This document shows positions 46,749 to 57,123 of a stretch of 64,000 bases of DNA, piece after piece. Within the stretch, counting starts at the first letter, position 1. Each line of letters begins with the position of its first letter. A program made the position numbers and the translations under genes. The notes beneath the pieces were generated by a model, which was not told the origin of the DNA, did not search any database, and was given only the letters and a program-made list of their open reading frames with translations. This stretch comes from Orobanche coerulescens (taxonomy: Eukaryota; Streptophyta; Magnoliopsida; Lamiales; Orobanchaceae), in contig CM065802.1 in the NCBI GenBank assembly GCA_033398695.1, forward strand, positions 151,824,096-151,888,095, in the 5' to 3' direction.

Positions 46749-47931
46749 TGTAATATACGTAATTTCTACTACTATTGTTTAATGTTATTTTATCCGAGTT
46801 ATGTTGTACAGCGTGGAATCTGTACAATATTGATAAAATAAATGAAGGACTGAGACATCTGTATTGGTATAATTATCGTACTTGGTCAATAATTGTATTT
46901 GAGGATATAGTGTGTTGTGTATACATATTCAGTATATTGAATCGACGAGCAAGATCAGTGTAAATGTCTAAGTATAGAATCCATAATGTACGTTAAGCAT
47001 ATGAGCTTATGTACGTTAATTCCCAAAGGTTACGTATGTTAACATTAGGTCGTTACATACGTTAAAGCACCAGGTTAGATATAGTTGGCTGATCAGAGAG
47101 GACCTTGTCAAGCGTAGCATACGTTAAGCATAGGAGCTTGCGTACGCTAATATGCTAAGTGTAAGGTACGCTATGTATAACGCATTACGTACGTAACGAG
47201 CGGAATCGGTCCGAGGAATTAATACCTGCCATGTGGAGCCCAGGTATCGGCTGGCGTGCCAACAGATAAGTCAACTAGGTATTATGTACGTTATGCAGAG
47301 CATATTACGTACGTAATATGAGCATATACTGTAGCAAGTCAACGTACGTATTACGTATGCTATGGAACAAGTGTTATGTACGTTATGCAAGATACGAATC
47401 AAGACAGTGAGTTCTGGAATGATGTTATGTACACTATGTAGAACCTGTAGCATACGTAAGGAGCATTATGTACGTTAATGAAATACGAATCATGATAAAC
47501 AATTTGGAATCCGGGAAGATTGTGATTGATCATCGAATATGATTTCCTTTACATTGGTATCCGTAATCGTATTGTGGTTGTGAATTGGTAATTGTTTGAG
47601 CTGGATTGTTCGGACTTGTGTTTAATCGAGATATTGTGAAATCGTTGGGCTTGTTGATCGGTTATATTGATTATTAATAATGATTATCGGAGTTTGCTTC
47701 GTATTATGGATATGAGTTCATGATGGTTTGAGTTATACTATTTGGTTTTATATATGATCGAGGAATTGATGAACCGTTGAGTTTGATTAATTGGTTATAT
47801 CGGGAATTGAATATTATCGAATGTGTGTTAATTGATTACTTCAATAGGTTGTGATCATTGATTGTTGGTTATAATCGTCGACTAGAAAAGTATATTGCAG
47901 TCGTGTTCGAGAATGTTCGCGAATTGCTTTG
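46749..47931 (+). repeat. LTR F (C-like), first segment
   Basis: Starts TGTAATATACGTAATTTCTAC and follows element C's LTR order. Cut at 47932 by element G; 57078-57123 continues it (GCCGAGGAGCTCGTAGAC, also in C at 25261) until element H begins. No F interior lies in the window. Confidence 0.8.
46984..47477. repeat. Drifted 12-mer palindrome array, LTR F
   Basis: Members TAATGTACGTTA, TTATGTACGTTA, TTACGTATGTTA and TTACATACGTTA at 46984, 47007, 47030, 47053; then 47115, 47138, 47162, 47185; then 47282, 47305; 47351, 47374; 47425, 47448, 47466. Steps in groups are 23-24 bp and two groups are tetrads 62 bp apart, as in B. The consensus has moved to TTACGTACGTAA, itself a perfect palindrome. 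No TATA box is evident at the next step. Confidence 0.92.
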
Positions 47932-48810
47932 TGTTGCGATATTTCTTACACGCAAGTGCACGTTATCGTTTACAAGTAATAAAGTGATGAGTGAGTATCG
48001 TTCCCACGAGGACTGAATCACTAACTACCGATTTTTAGGTATTCCAGTTTTATTCGAACAATCGAATTTGGGTTTTGCAATTTAACTACTAAAAGAATTA
48101 TTAAAAGACTAAACAGTAGAAAACGATAGCTTGAAGAAAGGAAATCAAATGATGAATAAGTCTAGGATTCTGACTCCACCTCGGTTTATCCGAATTTACT
48201 CTCGATTATCCGTAGTAAATAATTTTCCCAATTTATTGAAGGCGGAGATTGCTAATATATTCTACCGCCTCTCCCGAGGTCAATAGATTTGTCTAAAGGC
48301 GAATAACGCACTCTATCCCTAGGTGAATTAATTCGTCAATAGGCAAAAAACATAAAATCTCCAAAAGGCCACGTAGTTCCTATGAGTATATTCCTATCTC
48401 ACAGAATAAAACGGTCCTCACCAACAGTTCCTCACCAATTCTCCTCTCCCGATTCGAATTGAATGATTAAATCACTACAACTATTGGCCAGATAATTGCA
48501 AGCATTAAACACAATTGGGAAAACTCAACAAAAAGGTAATTAATTAGATAATCTCAAGCAAATCCGTCAAAACGTAAGTTTCATCAAAATCCTAGATTAG
48601 GGTTTTAGCCTGACATACTAATAAATAAAAATACAGAGTAAATGAATGAAAGCATTAAAATCAAACGCAGATGAAGCTCGGATTCCTCCGTTCTTCGGCT
48701 TCTGCCCTCTGCTCTTGAAGTCTTCTGCTTCTCTTCCTCCTCTGCCGTCTCCAAGCTCAAGATCCCAAAGATTAACCCCTCCAAGATGATTAATTAGGGT
48801 CTTAAACCCT

Positions 48811-48818
48811 TATTTATA
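48811..48818 (-). promoter_or_regulatory. TATA box of G 3' LTR
   Basis: TATAAATA on the minus strand, 107 bp past the start of the nearest palindrome. H has TATAAATA at 109 bp, the same layout. Confidence 0.7.
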
Positions 48819-48911
48819 GCTTTTCACATCCTCCAAATCGCGTCCGTGTGAGTAGGTCGAAAACTGGCTTCGAAACGGCCCAAATCCGCGCGGACATACA
48901 AAAACCGCCTA

Positions 48912-49091
48912 GTGTGCCGCGACGCACTAAATCTGTGCCGCGGCACATTGCCTTCAGCTGGATGCCTGGGCGTCATTTAATTCCTCTGTGCCGCAGCTCA
49001 CCTAGACTGTGCCGCGGCACAGAGTACAGTTTACTCTGTGCTTGCTGATCTTCTGCGTGTGCCGCGGCCCTGCTTCCTTGTGCCGCGACTC
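48912..49091. repeat. Paired 14-mer palindromes at 21-bp spacing, G 3' LTR
   Basis: Consensus TGTGCCGCGGCACA, a perfect palindrome, at 48912/48933, 48986/49007 and 49057/49078. Each pair is 21 bp apart; pairs recur at about 71-74 bp. Variants such as TGTGCCGCGACGCA and TGTGCCGCAGCTCA are mostly C-to-T or G-to-A changes. Confidence 0.93.
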
Positions 49092-49257
49092 ATAGCCAAA
49101 ATTTGCCGGTTTTGCCTGTTTCGCCTCGTTTTAGCTTCCGGACTTCAATTTCCTGACAAACATACAAAATTAAGGCATTAAAGGCTCATAAAAGCAAATT
49201 CACTCTCCAAAATAATACAAAATAATGATAAATAAGCGTATAAAAATACGCCTAACA

Positions 49258-49276
49258 AATACCCCCAAACTTAAGC
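49258..49276 (-). other. Element G polypurine tract
   Basis: The minus strand is AAGTTTGGGGGTATT directly before the LTR. Element H has the same sequence at 58375. Confidence 0.8.
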
Positions 49277-50520
49277 CTTTGCTTGTCCTCAAGCAAAAAG
49301 AATTAATTTCAACAAAAGAATGTCGTGAATCATCGTGCGACTCGTAGTGTTCAACCTAATCAATACTATTCTGAAATTCTCTCTGAATAATACGAGTGTC
49401 GTAATAGCGAGATACACTCAGAACACTGATCCCACAAAGTAATCAAGTTCAGTCCTAATTACTCGTTCATGAAGAAAATCCAGCTCAAAGATTAACAAAC
49501 GTGAATCAAATCGACCGTCAATATGAAAGGTTAAAATGAACAAGCTAGTTCGCCTCGTTCCACAGTCTAATGGCAAAATTTTCACGAGTTTCATAAAAAT
49601 AATCCTCAGACAGTATTCCCTTATATATAAATGCTCAAGAAATTGATTCGAGTTGACCACTAGGTTCGGATCTCGAGATGTTTCATCGGGACAATCCTAG
49701 GTGGAACTTCCATTCTCATGTATTGGGAAACCGTTTGACGTAAAAGACACTCATGGGGCACATGGATGCTTCTAGTTACTAAGTTCCCTTCTACAGCGGA
49801 GAAACAACTCGAATAGCTAATTCCTGCATGTCCGAATCAAGGTCGCTGTTTTACGTGAGAGTAAACAACGGGTCACGCGAATACCCCCGGTTACTAGGCT
49901 CCCTATCATCGGCACATGTGAAATTTATAAATCACTAGTCTAATCAGGGTCGTCGTTTTACGCGAGAGTAAACAACGGGTCACGTGAATACCCCCGGTTA
50001 CTAGACTTCCCTTCATAGAATAAAATTATCTCGACTTTTGGGAAAAACTGACCGACTCTAAACTCAATCTAAATGCCAACACGACTAATGTAACTGGACG
50101 ACTAACTAACCGAAAAAATGTAACCAAACGTATCGACGGTGATTTTAAAACAACTATGTATCCTCTCTTATCCGCCAAGACCTCTACAATCACGAAAAAA
50201 TTTCGGACCTAAATGAATACTAAGCAGAAACAGAAATCACTGACTACAACTCGACTAAAACTCGACCGTTTATTCAGAGAGAAAAAACAGTGTCGCAACA
50301 TCAGTATTACACAAATAGAAGCACGAAGAATTCACGAATAGAGAAAAATTAAGACAAGCAAGGCTATCGAAAAAAATAACGCAAAATAATGAAAAGTGCA
50401 ACGAAATAAAGTACAACAATGAATGTAGCAACTGAAAGTAAACCCCGCCAAACTTAGGACGTACATTGACCTCAATGGACAAAATATAGTATGCAATAAA
50501 AGTAAAAGGTCAAGTACTCC
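49277..50520 (-). other. Conserved non-coding block of Athila-type elements (in G)
   Basis: No ORF with a domain. Strongly similar to 58395-59400 in H although the LTRs differ more. It holds two copies of a unit with GTTTTACGYGAGAGTAAAC (inverted arms GTTTAC/GTAAAC) followed by GAATACCCCCGGTTACTAG, at 49848 and 49955. Confidence 0.75.
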
Positions 50521-50532
50521 CCTCCAGTCCTC

Positions 50533-51916
50533 TCACGAGCTGGTGCCGACATCATCCGGTGAGGAGGGTGGTGTGGCTGGCCGGGCGGGTGCAATAAATG
50601 GCCCGTCGGGATGCATGATATGGTCCGTCCATGCGGAAAGGTGCTCCTGATGATAGGCGTCCCTCGCTGCCAGACTCCTCGCCTCTCGTCGGTTGGCCCG
50701 GCGGGCCTGCTCTTGCATCTCAGATCTGACGGCAGCAATAACGCTCTCTCGCTCCGTCCGCTGCTCCTCTCGCATGGCAGCCATCATACTCTCCCTCTCT
50801 CTCCTCATCTCATCTCTCTCTCCTCAAATCCTCTCTCATATCCTCTCTCTCTCTCCTCGTCTCCTCTCTCAGCTCCTCTCTCTCTCTCCTCAGATCCTCC
50901 CTCAGCCCATCAAACATCTCCTGCAATCTCTCTCTGTCGGGCGGCGGGCCGGCATCTCCATGTGTCAGAAAAAGAGGCTCGGGGGATCCCTCGTGGGCCT
51001 CCTCCAGCAGAAATCCTCTCCCCCGAGCGTGCGCCGACGCTCCTCCCCACTGGTCAAAATGTGAGATGATGCGGTGGTCGATCGGGGCCTAGGGAGCAAG
51101 CATCGGCTCGTTGTCTGACCACGTCAGCCCCGACTGCCGGCACAAAGCGCAGATGAGAGAGGGGTGCTTCAACCCCGTCTTGGCCCCTCCCTGAATGCAC
51201 TGGAATATAGAACGGACTAAGAGAGGGGCCATATCGAACCACAGCTCGGAGGTGATAGCATATAGTGTCCGGGCGCGGGAGAGAAAAACAGTGCGGATCT
51301 GAGAGGTGGGGTCAATGCGTGCGTAAATAAAATATAGCCAGGCACGCTCGAGCCGGCTGAGGCGCGAGTTCTTCAAGTGGAAAGTGGAAGAACCCTATGC
51401 GCGCTGCTCCCAGTCAGAGTCGGGCTATGCAATAGTCTCGAGCAGGGCCTCCTTCGTGAGGCCAGTCATCACTCGGTCATAAGCCGACTCATCTACCACC
51501 GGAAACCCAAACAACCTCCGAATGGCAGCAGTGGAAAAATCAATTGTAACACCTCGGACATCGACCTGAGTCCGATATTCTAACGACGGCAACGTATGGC
51601 CTGCCCGAATGTGCTTCAGTAATGCGCTGGCGTAGAATTCCTGCACAATCGATATCACTGCTGGCTCGGGCGGTGCAGCGAATCGGGCCTACCCCATCTC
51701 ATCTATCATAGCAATCATTTCCCCGTCCTGAGGGGCTGGAGTAAATCCCCTCTCCGGAATAAGAGGTCGCGGCCGAATCTTCTCATTGAAGATTTTGTGG
51801 ATTTCAGGGTCAGAAAACTGGTGCCCCTCAGACTCGGCGCAGCTGCGAGAGGTTTCCCCTTGAGTGGGGGATGACTAAGTCCTGGCTCTCTTGCTCAGCT
51901 TCTTCGTTCTAGCCAT
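50533..51916 (-). pseudogene. Element G accessory ORF ('putative plant transposon protein' domain plus coiled-coil tail)
   Basis: Starts at ATG 51916 (MARTKKLSKRART). The plant transposon domain is at 51658-51425 (VQEFYASALLKHI, VDVRGVTIDFSTAAIRRLFG), a middle part reads LERAWLYFIYARIDPTSQIR, and a highly charged tail (RREREMMAAMREEQRTERES) is probably coiled coil. The position after pol matches the extra, sometimes env-like, ORF of Athila elements; no signal peptide or membrane segment is seen, so I do not call it an envelope. In-frame TAGs occur near 51871, 51690, 51425, 51395 and 51089, plus one frameshift before 50808. Confidence 0.7.
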
Positions 51917-51924
51917 AGTCAGTC

Positions 51925-52451
51925 CTGAAAAATACAACACCAGGGTTTATTTACGCAAACAATAACAACAATAATCATCACTCGGCTAAAGATATCCAGC
52001 CGTAAATCAAGAATTTAACAAGATAGCACATCCGTGAGAAAAAAATGAAATTGGACTTTAACGTTTAAACTGGACATAAGGGTTGGGCTTGCTGTAATTT
52101 CAGAACGAATACGTTGCATAAAGATTCAAAATATTGCCTTAACAAAGAAAATTTTTCACTTAGACATTTCATCAAACACGTTATGGGCAAGAGTTTACTT
52201 GAAGAATAAACATGGCTATAGCTCGATTCAACCCCCAAGAACAGAAACACAATTCATTCATCATCAAAACAACGCACTCAATTCATTCATATTCCAAACT
52301 AACCATGAAAATTCGATTAAAACCACCATTTCATTCACTAAACCATCATAGACTTTTTTGAAGGAAAATAAACATATTCACTCCTTAAATGCATAAAACA
52401 AATTCTGATTTAAATTCATAAGATAAGTAGAGATTAGAGATTGGAACATAC
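51925..52451 (-). other. Probable 5'-UTR intron before the G accessory ORF
   Basis: The minus-strand donor AATCAAG|GTATGT is at 52452/52451 and the acceptor TATTTTTCAG|GACTG at 51925/51924, eight bases before the ATG at 51916. The exon upstream (about 52453-52560) is pyrimidine- and purine-tract rich, like an untranslated leader. Confidence 0.55.
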
Positions 52452-52615
52452 CTTGATTGGTTTTGTGAAAAGTGCAAGAAAAAATCGCAAGAAGAAAACT
52501 AGAGGAAGAACTCGGCCGATCGCGCGCAGGGGAGGGAAAGAAGAAAGGAGGCGTACCTGGTATGGCCGGCCGAATGCATGTTATAAGCTACCTGGGCCTT
52601 TCAATTTCCGCATGG

Positions 52616-52817
52616 TGTGCCGCGGCACAGCTCCAGTGAGCCGCGGCACAGAGTACAGTCCCTTTTTACCTGCTCGTTCGTTTTGTCGTGTGCCGCGGCT
52701 CAGTGTTCAAGTGTGCCGCGGCTCATTTATGCCGTACCGCGGCACAGGGTACAGTGGGTTTAGCTTTCCCTTTCGATTTGTGTGTGCCGCGGCTCACAAT
52801 ACTTGTGCCGCGGCTCA
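52616..52817. repeat. Internal 14-mer palindrome array upstream of the G accessory ORF
   Basis: Motifs at 52616/52637 (21 bp), 52689/52712/52733 (23 and 21 bp) and 52783/52804 (21 bp), with TGTGCCGCGGCACA and TGTGCCGCGGCTCA forms. Same motif and spacing as in the LTRs. In the minus direction it precedes a TTATAA (52581-52586), the leader exon, the intron and the ORF. Confidence 0.9.
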
Positions 52818-52939
52818 AGCATAATTTTCTCCCCTGGGACTTTCCTGCACAGAATTTTGAGAAGAACACGTTAAAAGCGAGAGGCAGAAGCAAATTGAAG
52901 CACAAAAATGATGAAAAATAAAAATCAAGAATGCAAGAA

Positions 52940-54459
52940 AAATAAAGAAACGCAAAAATCTACAACTACGAACTCGGGCTGCCTCCCGAGAAGCGCTAAG
53001 TTTATAGTCTTCAGTCGGACCTATTTGCAAAAATTAGTTCGCTTTTCGCAAACTCCATTTGGTTTCCGCCCCGTTCATCGAACTGTTCATATGGTTTTCA
53101 AAATTATGACCATCGGTCGTTAACGATTCGACTTTCGGTTCGGACATCAAATGTTGTTTGCGGAAAGGTTTTGATGTGAACAACTTCTCGAAACACCCGT
53201 TTTTCCCATGACTAGATGTCTGTTTGATTTCCGGATTATTTCCTTCTTTCAAAAATGACTTCATGACCCCAGCAGACTTGTCTGAGTTCTCGAGAAATGC
53301 TACTCGTTCTACATCGTTCTTAAAAATTGGACCATCTGACACAGAATCTGGATTTTTCGACTGACGATGTGTTCGGTGCTTTCCTTTTTCAACGGCATCT
53401 ACACTTTCAATTTGTGAGATTTTATCAGCACCTCCCGGACATGGAAAAGATTTGAATACTTGGAATGTAACATGCTCGTCTTGGACCCTCAGAGTTAACT
53501 CTCCCTTTTCCACGTCTATAAGAGTTCTGCCGGTCGCCAAAAATGGTCGTCCCAAGATAATCGGAATATCTTCATCTTCCTCCATGTCAAGCACAATAAA
53601 GTCCGCTGGAAAGATAAATTTATCCACCTTTACTAAAACATCCTCAATCACTCCCCTCGGATACTTAATCGATCGATCCGCTAATTGCAAGGAGACTGTC
53701 GTCGGCTTTGCTTCTCCAATTTCCAGCTTCTTGAAAATAGACAAAGGCATGAGGTTAATACTAGCATCGAGATCGCACAATGCCTTATTAAAAGAAAGAT
53801 TCCCCATGGTGCACGGTATGTTGAAACTTCCCGGATCTTTCAATTTTGGTGGGAGCTTCTTTTGAAGAATTGCGCTGCATTCCTCCGTCAAGGCGATTGT
53901 TTCAAACTCCTCGAGTTTTCTTTTCTTCGACAATATCTCTTTCATGAATTTAGCATAGCTCGGCATTTGTTCCAACGCGTCGGCGAATGGAATGTTAATG
54001 TGAAGCTTTTTGAACACGTCAAGGAACTTAGAGAATTGTTTGTCCGCCTTTTTCTGCTGTAATCTCTGCGGAAATGGGACGGGGGGCACACATGTCTTTG
54101 GGTTATCCGGCAACATTATCGAAGGTCTCCAATCTTGTGACTCCTTTGTCTCTAAATTATTCTTTTCCTCAATTTCATTCTTATTTTCACACCGCTCGGG
54201 CTGGTCCAACACCTCCTTTTCTTAGACTGATCGCATTTAGACTCTCTCTAGGATTTGTCTCGGTCGTGCTTGGCAATGCTCCCTCCGGGCGGGCTGTCGA
54301 CACATTAGCAATTTGGCCCAGCTGAACTTCCAAGTTGCGAATGGAAGCGGAATGATTCTGAAATGTTGCTTCAGTACGAGTCATGAATTGACTCGTATTC
54401 GCTGCCAATTTCGCAAGTGCTTCCTCGAGAGAAACTTTTGGAGCTGGAGGGGGCTGCTG
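52940..54459 (-). pseudogene. Element G protease region and gag C-terminal part
   Basis: After the TAA ending the gag ORF (54460-54462), the same frame continues to about 54190 (SLEEALAKLAANTSQFM, LEVQLGQIANVSTARPEGAL). One extra base then moves the frame, and 54212-53034 is open: VLDQPERCENK, FPQRLQQKKADKQFSKFLDV, then the retropepsin CTMGNLSFNKALCDLDASIN and IPIILGRPFLATGRTLID. The active site is DLDAS where the family has DLGAS, a change expected to disable it. Past 53034, another frame gives LKTINLALLGRQPEF, the conserved Athila end of this region. Reverse transcriptase does not follow. Confidence 0.83.
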
Positions 54460-55602
54460 TTAGTTCTGAGCGAACGGGGGCTGGTTTGAGTTCTGTCCGT
54501 TTCTCCACGAAAAGTTGGGATGATTACGCCACCCCGGATTATACGTATTGGAGTACGGATTATTTTGTCGATTTCCATTTCCCACGAATTGAGCTTGCTC
54601 CATCTGATGTTGCTCGAACGGGTTCCCGACTTGACACTCCGCGCTGGGGTGAGATCCGTTACACCAATTGCATGTCTCTATGGTAACGGGGGAAGGAGAA
54701 TGGGAAAATGCTTGGAGCTGCTGCGTTAATGCTGCGACTTGGGCTGACAATGTGGATATCGGATCATTACTAGAAACTTCCATAACTCGCTTCGGCGTCA
54801 ATCTTTCGGATGGCCATTGATATGCATTTGCGTCCATAGCTTCCAACAACGAGTGTGCCTCGGCCATAGTCTTTCCCATCAAAGCCCCACCGGCGGCTGC
54901 ATCCACGAGAGTGCGTGTAGAGGCACTCAAACCATTGTAGAACGTCTGAATCTGAAGCCAATCAGGAAGGCCGTGATGTGGGCATCTCCGTAACAAATCT
55001 TTGTATCGCTCCCAAGCCTCGTGGAGCGATTCCATATCATACTGACCGAAAGTGGTGATCTCGTTTCTCATTCTCGCCGTCTTCGAAGGTGGGAAGAATT
55101 TGGCAAGGAAGGCTTGCGCTAACTTTGCCCATGTTGTGATCGACCCAGGCGGTAAGGAATTTAGCCAAAATTTCGCTTTATCCCTCAAAGAGAAAGGGAA
55201 AAGCCGTAATCGGATAGCATCGTCGGTGACACCATTATTCTTGAACGTGTCACAAATCTCAAGGAAAGAAGCAATATGAGCATTTGGGTCGTCATTCGAC
55301 AATCCACAGAATTGGCTCGCCTGCACCATCTGAATAATAGCAGGCTTGATCTCAAAATTGTTGGCTTGGATGGTGGGATGCCGAATTCCAGAAAAATTAG
55401 CATTAATTTGCGGCATGGCATAGTCTCGAAGAGCCATCTCCGGTTGAGCTTGCTGCACATGGTTATCTCCTCCAGGAATTTCGATATTTTCGGCCATGTT
55501 GACCGTCGTCTGTAACTCTCGTTTCTCCTTCTTGTTCCTTCTAAGAGTGCGCTCAAGCTCGGTATCCAAAGGTAGTAGGCCTTCGTTACCGAGTTTTCTC
55601 AT
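54460..55602 (-). pseudogene. Element G Gag (Athila-type)
   Basis: Capsid precursor of an Athila Gypsy element, open for 380 codons from ATG 55602 (MRKLGNEGLLP). Features: MALRDYAMPQIN, DPNAHIASFLEICDTFKNNG, FSLRDKAKFWLNSLPPGSIT, the capsid motif TWAKLAQAFLAKFFPPSKTA, and a CNWCNGSHPSAEC knuckle near residue 318 (C-x2-C-x4-H-x4-C). The TAA at 54460-54462 sits in a Gln-rich stretch (AQN, stop, QQPPP) and probably arose from CAA, because the frame continues beyond it. The Gag alone may still be translatable. Confidence 0.88.
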
Positions 55603-55722
55603 GCACTACATGAAAGATACTGAAAGGAAAAACAAATAAACGAAATTAAATACACAAAATAATAAAATAAAAACGTTCAAACTAAGACTAGAAATACTGA
55701 AATCGATATTAGAAAATTTCAG

Positions 55723-55740
55723 TCCCCGGCAACGGCGCCA
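55723..55740 (-). other. Element G primer-binding site
   Basis: TGGCGCCGTTGCCGGGGA on the minus strand, six bases inside the LTR: the standard Athila site (Asp-tRNA type). Confidence 0.9.
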
Positions 55741-55746
55741 AAAACT

Positions 55747-57072
55747 TGTTGCGATATTTCTTACACGCAAGTGCCCGTTATCGTTTACAAGTAATAAAGT
55801 GATGAGTGAGTATCGTTCCCACGAGGACTGAATCACTAACTACCGATTTTTATGTATTCCAGTTTTATTCGAACAATCCAATTTGGGTTTTGCAATTTAA
55901 CTACTAAAAGAATTATTAAAAGACTAAACAGTAGAAAACGATAGCTTGAAGAAAGGAAATCAAATGATGAATAAGTCTAGGATTCTGACTCCACCTCGGT
56001 TTATCCGAATTTACTCTCGATTATCCGTAGTAAATAATTTTCCCAATTTATTGAAGGCGGAGATTGCTAATATATTCTACCGCCTCTCCCGAGGTCAATA
56101 GATTTGTCTAAAGGCGAATAACGCACTCTATCCCTAGGTGAATTAATTCGTCAATAGGCAAAAAGCATAAAATCTCCAAAAGGCCACGTAGTTCCTATGA
56201 GTATATTCCTATCTCACAGAATAAAACGGTCCTCACCAACAGTTCCTCACCAATTCTCCTCTCCCGATTCGAATTGAATGATTAAATCACTACAACTATT
56301 GGCCAGATAATTGCAAGCATTAAACACAATTGGGAAAACTCAACAAAAAGGTAATTAATTAGATAATCTCAAGCAAATCCGTCAAAACGTAAGTTTCATC
56401 AAAATCTTAGATTAGGGTTTTAGCCTGACATACTAATAAATAAAAATACAGAGTAAATGAATGAAAGCATTAAAATCAAACGCAGATGAAGCTCGGATTC
56501 CTCCGTTCTTCGGCTTCCGCCCTCTGCTCTTGAAGTCTTCTGCTTCTCTTCCTCCTCTGCCGTCTCCAAGCTCAAGATCCCAAAGATTAACCCCTCCAAG
56601 ATGATTAATTAGGGTCTTAAACCCTTATTTATAGCTTTTCACATCCTCCAAATCGCGTCCGTGTGAGTAGGTCGAAAACTGGCTTCGAAACGGCCCAAAT
56701 CCGCGCGGACATACAAAAACCGCCTAGTGTGCCGCGGCGCACTAAATCTGTGCCGCGGCACATTGCCTTCAGCTGGATGCCTGGGCGTCATTTAATTCCT
56801 CTGTGCCGAGGCTCACCTGGACTGTGCCGCGGCACAGAGTACAGTTTACTCTGTGCTTGCTGATCTTCTGCGTGTGCCGTGGCCCTGCTTCCTTGTGCCG
56901 CGGCTCATAGCCAAAATTTACCGTTTTCGTCCGTTTCGCCTCGTTTTAGCTTTCGGACTTCAATTTCCTGACAAACATACAAAATTAAGGCATTAAAGGC
57001 TCATAAAAGCAAATTCACTCTCCAAAATAATACAAAATAATGATAAATAAGCGTATAAAAATACGCCTAACA
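55747..57072 (-). repeat. Element G 5' LTR
   Basis: 1326 bp, paired with 47932-49257, followed by CTTTG. Confidence 0.92.
56728..56907. repeat. Paired 14-mer palindromes, G 5' LTR
   Basis: Counterpart of 48912-49091, first pair at 56728/56749 (21 bp) and last motif at 56894. About a third of the differences between the two LTRs fall in this 180-bp stretch. Confidence 0.92.
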
Positions 57073-57077
57073 CTTTG

Positions 57078-57123
57078 GTCATGGCCGAGGAGCTCGTAGA
57101 CGACGACAATGGGATTGGTAACT
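57078..57123 (+). repeat. LTR F, short continuation between G and H
   Basis: Joins to 47931 when G and one CTTTG copy are removed. It matches element C's LTR around 25255-25290. Confidence 0.7.

Larger units (their letters stand above)
47932..49257 (-). repeat. Element G 3' LTR
   Basis: Contains the paired palindromes (48912-49091) and a minus-strand TATA box. Nearly identical to 55747-57072. Confidence 0.92.
47932..57072 (-). mobile_element. Element G: Athila-type Ty3/Gypsy lacking pol, complete with target duplication
   Basis: LTRs of 1326 bp each (47932-49257 and 55747-57072) start TGTTGCGATATTTC and end GCCTAACA, with the target duplication CTTTG at 47927-47931 and 57073-57077. The primer site beside the right LTR and the purine tract beside the left LTR place it on the minus strand. 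The order is LTR, gag, protease, palindrome array, intron-bearing accessory ORF, conserved non-coding block, LTR. Reverse transcriptase, RNase H and integrase are absent. The LTRs differ at roughly 16 sites by eye, so insertion was fairly recent, yet coding parts are damaged. Confidence 0.9.

Noticed and set aside
50611..51069. 152-codon + strand ORF rich in Ser-Leu-Pro
   Set aside because: A shadow of the Arg/Glu-rich tail of the minus-strand accessory ORF in element G.
50533..51916. Retroviral-type envelope gene in element G
   Set aside because: No signal peptide, cleavage site or membrane anchor is visible; the plant transposon domain and charged tail fit the Athila accessory ORF better.
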